NCBI RefSeq assembly: GCF_000737715.1 | Contig: NZ_JPRN01000016.1 | Location: 24,829 to 88,828, forward strand | Reading direction: 5' to 3' | DNA from: Chryseobacterium sp. JM1 | GTDB taxonomy: Bacteria; Bacteroidota; Bacteroidia; Flavobacteriales; Weeksellaceae | DNA: 64,000 nt | Part shown: in pieces, positions 60,340 to 64,000 of the stretch | Position numbering within the stretch: position 1 is the first letter of the stretch | Layout of the letters: every line of letters starts with the position of its first letter | Notes under the pieces: model-generated | Told to the model about the DNA's origin: nothing | Database searches by the model: none | The model's input: the letters and a program-made list of their open reading frames with translations, nothing else | Program-made: the position numbers and the translations under genes

Positions 60340-61380
60340 TTAGTTTGGATAAACTGAATTTGAGCCCATGCCTGCAGTAAACGTTCTGATAACAGATCCT
60401 GTAGTAGAATAAACCACAATTTTGCTGGCTTGTTTAAATCCATTGGAATCTGAAGTGAAAATCTTATCGTTGATTACACTGAATCCATACAGAGCAGAGA
60501 AATTGTCAACACTATTTGCTACTGTGAATAGAGGAGATGTAGGTACTGTGGTGGCGCTCATATCCATGGTATATACATTTTTTCCTGAAGAGAAATAAAA
60601 TTTACCATTCGAAATCTCAAGATTTGCTCCATTGGCAATACCTGTTAAAGTCGTAGTTTTTGTAATAGTACCTGCACTTGAGATTTGATAGATATAAGAA
60701 TCTGTAGTTCCACTGGCAATAGCATACACATTTTGATTGTTGGAAATAATTTTATTGATGTTTCCGTTCGGTAAAGTGATCGTAGACTGTATATCGTTGG
60801 TAGAGGTATTGATGTAAGTAATTTTGTTCCCAAAACCGAATGAAGCATTCTGTACGAAGATATTGTTTCCTGCTTCCACAATTCTCTCAACAGCATCCGT
60901 GAAAGAAATCTTTTTGATGAAAGAAAAGTCTGAAGCTTTATAAATACTCACATATTTATCCCCTAGATATTTATCATTCGTTACATAAAGATTGTTGTTC
61001 GCAAAAGCCATGTAGCGGGGAGAATTAAGTTCAGCTCTAATTTCACCTGCGGCTTTAAAGTTATAACGGTTTACGATCTGGATTCTGTTGGAATTATTCA
61101 ACAGCAGATAAGCATTTTCACCTTTGAAAGCAATCATCTGTAAAACATCACCCAGTTTAGCTCCTCCGTTATTAAGTGCGAAAACATCATCCTGTTTAAG
61201 ATTTAAGTCTGCACTTACAAAAGTTACTTCTCCTTCAGGTTTTCCGTAAGTACCTTCATTAGCGATTAAAAAACCGTTGCCATAGAATACTTCCTGCTCA
61301 TCATTATCGCTGCTACAGGATACAATCCCGGCAAGAAGTACAAAAGCAAAAAGAAAATGTAGAAGTTTGTTCAGTTTCAT
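60340..61380 (-). CDS. Beta-propeller lipoprotein (DUF5074/BtuG-like)
   Basis: The 346-aa product has a lipobox (LLAGIVSC) and a mature part of repeated four-strand blades (LLLNNSNRIQIVNRYNF, NNLYVTNDKYLGDKYVSIYK, GKFYFSSGKNVYTMD). This is the YncE/DUF5074 group. In Bacteroides a surface propeller lipoprotein, BtuG, captures cobalamin for the BtuB channel. Here the gene lies 12 bases after a TonB receptor under a cobalamin riboswitch, so the same job is likely. Confidence 0.8.
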   Translation of the reverse strand: MKLNKLLHFLFAFVLLAGIVSCSSDNDEQEVFYGNGFLIANEGTYGKPEGEVTFVSADLNLKQDDVFALNNGGAKLGDVLQMIAFKGENAYLLLNNSNRIQIVNRYNFKAAGEIRAELNSPRYMAFANNNLYVTNDKYLGDKYVSIYKASDFSFIKKISFTDAVERIVEAGNNIFVQNASFGFGNKITYINTSTNDIQSTITLPNGNINKIISNNQNVYAIASGTTDSYIYQISSAGTITKTTTLTGIANGANLEISNGKFYFSSGKNVYTMDMSATTVPTSPLFTVANSVDNFSALYGFSVINDKIFTSDSNGFKQASKIVVYSTTGSVIRTFTAGMGSNSVYPN

Positions 61381-61392
61381 AATATTTTAAGT

Positions 61393-63234
61393 TTAAAAAT
61401 TGATTGTTGCATAAACACTGTAGTTTCTCTTCGGCATCGGATAGAGAGATACCGTCTGATAAACCTCATTGGTAAGATTGTTCACTTTAAATCCTACAGT
61501 ATATTTTTTGAAGACTGTTGCAGAGATTCCTGTATTTAAGGTAAAATAAGGATCAAGAGCTGTAGATCTCCGTTCATCGGAAGCAGTATAGGTAAGCCCG
61601 TTGAATAATCCCTGAGTATAGAGCTTAAAGAAAGAATATCCATACTCTATATTTCCGACAGCCTTGTGAATAGGAACATACATCATCTGCATTTTAGTCT
61701 CTTTATTAATAGATTTTGTGTAAGTATAACCCGCGTCCAGCCTCAAAGAATGCTTTCCGAATGTTTTATTCCAGGTAACCTGCGATTCCAGACCGTAAGA
61801 CTGAACTCTGCCCGTATTTACTGGTGCCCAATATCCAAAAGATGTAGGAAGCCAGCTAATGAGATTTTTGATGTCCATATAGTAAGGACTTACTATAATT
61901 TTAAAATCTCCCAGACTAAACTCATGGTTCATATCAATATTAGTGGACGTTTCAGGAAGTAAATCCAGATTTCCTCCCGGCTGCCAGTAAAGATCATTAA
62001 ATGATGGAAATCTAAAGTTCCTTGAAAAATTGATCCCGGTATGATACCACGGTGTAGCATTCCATTTTCCTGAAAAAGAATACAGAAGAGGAGAAGAGAT
62101 ATCTTCCACAAAATCCTTCTTAATCCCTGCTTCAAAACGAAGATCTTTAGTCGCGAAATATCTGATCAATCCAGCTAAGGAACCTACATTTCTGCTGATA
62201 ACTCCAATTCCGGATTTATAACCTTCCCCTTTATTCACCTGAAATTCTCCGATAGCATTGATATTGATCTTTGGCGTGATGAAATAATTGAAATCATTTT
62301 TAAAGATGTAATTCTTTCCCTCTGCGCCACTTGCCTTAGGCTGATTAATATCTGAAAAATACTGGAAATTATCTTCCGTATACGCTACTTTTAAGCTGTT
62401 GGAAAGATTGCTTTTTTGAACATCCCATGCAATCAAACTTCTCAGAGTCTGTGCATTATATTTTGTTCTGTTGCCATTATCCTCAAAAATAGGATAGTGC
62501 TGCGAAGCATCAAAGATCTGATTTTGCCATGAAATAGTCTGATGGTCAGCAATTTTATAGGAAACCCCAAAGTTGACTGAAGTATTGTAATACCTTCCGT
62601 TGATATTTTCAAAAGGGGTACTTCCCACTACAAATTCAGGAACTTTATAATTATTTTTACTCGTTAAATAACTTCCGGAAACCTTAACACTTAACTTTTC
62701 ATTGCTGAACGAAGCCTGTGCAAAATTATTAAAGGTGTCAAAAGAAGCCACTTCCGAGAAAACAGAACCTTTAAAACCTCTGTTAAAATCTAAAATATTG
62801 TTTAAATGAATACTTCCTCCTATCGCTCCGCTTCCGTAAACAACACTTCCTCCGCCAGCTTTGACGTCGATCTGATCATATCCGAACAGTGGAATATTAT
62901 TGACATCTCCCTGTCCTAAAAAACTGGAATTGATATTGATTCCGTTCCATACAAAAGCGGTCTGCTGTGCAGTAGTTCCACGAAAAGAGGGCGAAGAAAC
63001 AGCACCACGTCCGTTTTCTTTGATATAAATAGAAGATTGATAACGTAAAAGTTCAGAAAGATTGGTTGAGTTTTTCTCAATGTCTTTTTGAGTAATGGTA
63101 CGGACTGGATGAAAAAGTTTTACTTTGCTCATCTGGTTATCAAAAATATAAATAGTGTCAACGGCCTTCTCCTGTCCGAAAAGAAAGCTGCCGTAAGACG
63201 AACAAAGCAGTAATAAAGATCTTTTTATACCCAT
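61393..63234 (-). CDS. btuB: TonB-dependent receptor for cobalamin (BtuB-like)
   Basis: The 613-aa protein has a signal region (RSLLLLCSSYGSFLFG), a plug domain (SELLRYQSSIYIKENG, SFRGTTAQQTAFVWNG, VVYGSGAIGGSIHL) and a 22-strand-type barrel that ends KRNYSVYATINF with a final Phe. Size is close to BtuB. The gene is preceded by a cobalamin riboswitch, which identifies the substrate better than the protein does. It imports vitamin B12 over the outer membrane with TonB energy. Confidence 0.88.
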   Translation of the reverse strand: MGIKRSLLLLCSSYGSFLFGQEKAVDTIYIFDNQMSKVKLFHPVRTITQKDIEKNSTNLSELLRYQSSIYIKENGRGAVSSPSFRGTTAQQTAFVWNGININSSFLGQGDVNNIPLFGYDQIDVKAGGGSVVYGSGAIGGSIHLNNILDFNRGFKGSVFSEVASFDTFNNFAQASFSNEKLSVKVSGSYLTSKNNYKVPEFVVGSTPFENINGRYYNTSVNFGVSYKIADHQTISWQNQIFDASQHYPIFEDNGNRTKYNAQTLRSLIAWDVQKSNLSNSLKVAYTEDNFQYFSDINQPKASGAEGKNYIFKNDFNYFITPKININAIGEFQVNKGEGYKSGIGVISRNVGSLAGLIRYFATKDLRFEAGIKKDFVEDISSPLLYSFSGKWNATPWYHTGINFSRNFRFPSFNDLYWQPGGNLDLLPETSTNIDMNHEFSLGDFKIIVSPYYMDIKNLISWLPTSFGYWAPVNTGRVQSYGLESQVTWNKTFGKHSLRLDAGYTYTKSINKETKMQMMYVPIHKAVGNIEYGYSFFKLYTQGLFNGLTYTASDERRSTALDPYFTLNTGISATVFKKYTVGFKVNNLTNEVYQTVSLYPMPKRNYSVYATINF

Positions 63235-63280
63235 ACTATTTTACTTTTCCTCCGAAAGTAATGTGTTTTTTTAGTTAGTA

Positions 63281-63430
63281 TTTTGGCAGGTCTCCTGACT
63301 TTCGCTTTCTGCACCTTCCCGTATGAACAGTGGTTTTTTGCAGAAACTCTTATTGCGATTTACAGTTGCGGGGACAGCTTGGGCGTTTCACCCAATTCCC
63401 TATTATTTCCAATACACTGGAAACCAAAAT
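63281..63430 (-). promoter_or_regulatory. Cobalamin (B12) riboswitch
   Basis: On the minus strand the conserved order is seen: GAATTGGGTGAAACGCCC, AGCTGTCCCCGCAACTGT, CCACTG then GGGAAGG, and the B12 box GTCAGGAGACCTGCC. It lies in the 5' leader of the receptor gene, so B12 should switch the operon off. Confidence 0.93.
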
Positions 63431-63435
63431 TTTTG

Positions 63436-63465
63436 CAAAGATAACCTTTTAAATCTATTGCACAA
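63436..63465 (-). promoter_or_regulatory. Promoter of the B12 operon
   Basis: TTG (63465-63463), 19 bases, TATCTTTG (63443-63436) on the minus strand, right in front of the riboswitch. Confidence 0.75.
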
Positions 63466-63477
63466 AAAGACACAAAA

Positions 63478-63792
63478 GTGAATAGTGAATGGTGAATTTT
63501 GCTTCACAAAGAAATTTTTTAAATGTATAAATGATCACCAATGAACACAATACTGCGAAATTGAAAAAAAATAAAACAGAATAGTGAATTGTCAATTTTG
63601 CTTCGCAAGTGAATCGTCAATGATAGCCATAGCTATACAGCATTAAAATTCACCATTAACTTGCGAAGCAAAATTCACCATTGACCTCAAATTTCAAAAG
63701 AGAAATACCAGAATGTAAAAAGTAAACCACGGTTTGTAAGGACACAGCCTTAAAATTCACCATTGACTTGCGAAGCAAAATTCACGATTGAC
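63478..63792. repeat. Cluster of interspersed repeats
   Basis: Four copies in mixed orientation: 63478-63513, 63582-63621 (both reverse), 63647-63686 and 63753-63792 (forward), with the shared core CTTGCGAAGCAAAATTCAC and TTCACCATT flanks. No gene is seen. Confidence 0.7.
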
Positions 63793-63831
63793 AAAAATCT
63801 AGGCTTTTATATTCAAAATCTAGATTCTTGT

Positions 63832-64000
63832 TGTACGTCCCTGAAATAAGTTGACCAAAAAAAGATCAATTTATTATGAAAGCTAACATCAGACTTATTA
63901 AAAAGAACAGGATTTATTCTGCAGATTTTAAACGTGAAATTGTTTCTCTCTTTGAAAAAGGCAGCTACAGTGTTCCTCAGTTGGAAAAACTTTATGGAAT
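63832..64000 (+). mobile_element. Left end of an IS3-like element
   Basis: The putative end TGTACGTCCCTGAAATAAG then TTGACC is followed 40 bases later by a transposase-type reading frame that runs off the window. The other end is not seen. Confidence 0.5.
63876..64000 (+). CDS. Transposase OrfA-like, partial (3' end off window)
   Basis: The first 41 codons read MKANIRLIKKNRIYSADFKR then EIVSLFEKGSYSVPQLEKLYGI. FKREIVSLFEKGSYSV is the HTH_Tnp_1 entry helix of IS3-family OrfA proteins. Complete length and family group are not visible. Confidence 0.65.
   Translation, partial: MKANIRLIKKNRIYSADFKREIVSLFEKGSYSVPQLEKLYG

Noticed and set aside
1..64000. tRNA, rRNA genes or replication origin
   Set aside because: No cloverleaf, rRNA or DnaA-box cluster was recognised by eye.

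Overview
The window looks like the chromosome of a Bacteroidota member of the family Weeksellaceae, Chryseobacterium or a close relative such as Elizabethkingia. Evidence: gliding proteins GldB and GldC, a T9SS C-terminal sorting domain, a PafA-type phosphatase whose catalytic residues sit at a constant +2 offset from the Elizabethkingia enzyme, short-lipobox lipoproteins, and promoters of the Bacteroidota form TTG-N19-23-TAnnTTTG. No tRNA, rRNA or CRISPR array was seen. Species cannot be assigned from sequence alone.

Layout. 1-1.1 kb: a Lys/Ala-repeat secreted protein and a thioredoxin-like protein. 1.1-6.2 kb (minus): two neighbouring two-gene operons encoding three CDC-like (cholesterol-dependent-cytolysin-like) lipoproteins, two long and one short, plus a 199-aa lipoprotein; both operons share one promoter/dyad architecture. 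6.4-7.6 kb: two cassettes, each a tiny membrane protein followed by a small soluble protein. 8-10 kb: a nucleoid-associated protein and a cyclase-family hydrolase. 10.1-16.4 kb (minus): a porin, a dicarboxylate transporter and sdhCAB in one tight operon. 16.7-20.6 kb: bacteriophytochrome kinase, heme oxygenase and malate dehydrogenase. 20.6-25.5 kb: an AT-rich accessory stretch of orphan lipoproteins, a frameshifted RDD-like gene, a hydrolase and a double-glycine-leader peptide. 25.6-31 kb: SDR plus TetR with matching operators, GNAT, VOC, PafA and a second, 52-aa GG-leader peptide. 31.2-33.8 kb: a lipoprotein ending in an HExxH domain, its partner, and a divergent XRE regulator. 33.9-45.6 kb: two families of three secreted paralogues each, TPR/AraC regulators and a T9SS cargo. 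45.6-47.8 kb: nadE, then barnase and barstar split by a 401-bp GIY-YIG cassette with near-perfect 33-bp terminal inverted repeats. 48-57.7 kb: GNATs, an LRR protein, gldB, an ABC exporter whose permease is fused to a TlpA-like domain, gldC, a PLP enzyme and DinB. 58-63.4 kb: tsaC/sua5, cca, and a B12-riboswitch-controlled TonB receptor with a beta-propeller lipoprotein. The right edge starts an IS3-like element.

How it works together. Housekeeping genes are interleaved with envelope and antagonism genes: CDC-like pore formers, a membrane-anchored barnase with barstar, a polymorphic-toxin-like metallopeptidase lipoprotein, and two GG-leader peptides. The most unusual items are the doubled CDC-like locus with swapped C-terminal domains and a shared operator, the GIY-YIG/inverted-repeat cassette inside the barnase-barstar pair, and the ABC-permease/TlpA fusion between gldB and gldC. 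A family of short interspersed repeats (core TTGCGAAGCAA) occupies many intergenic gaps.
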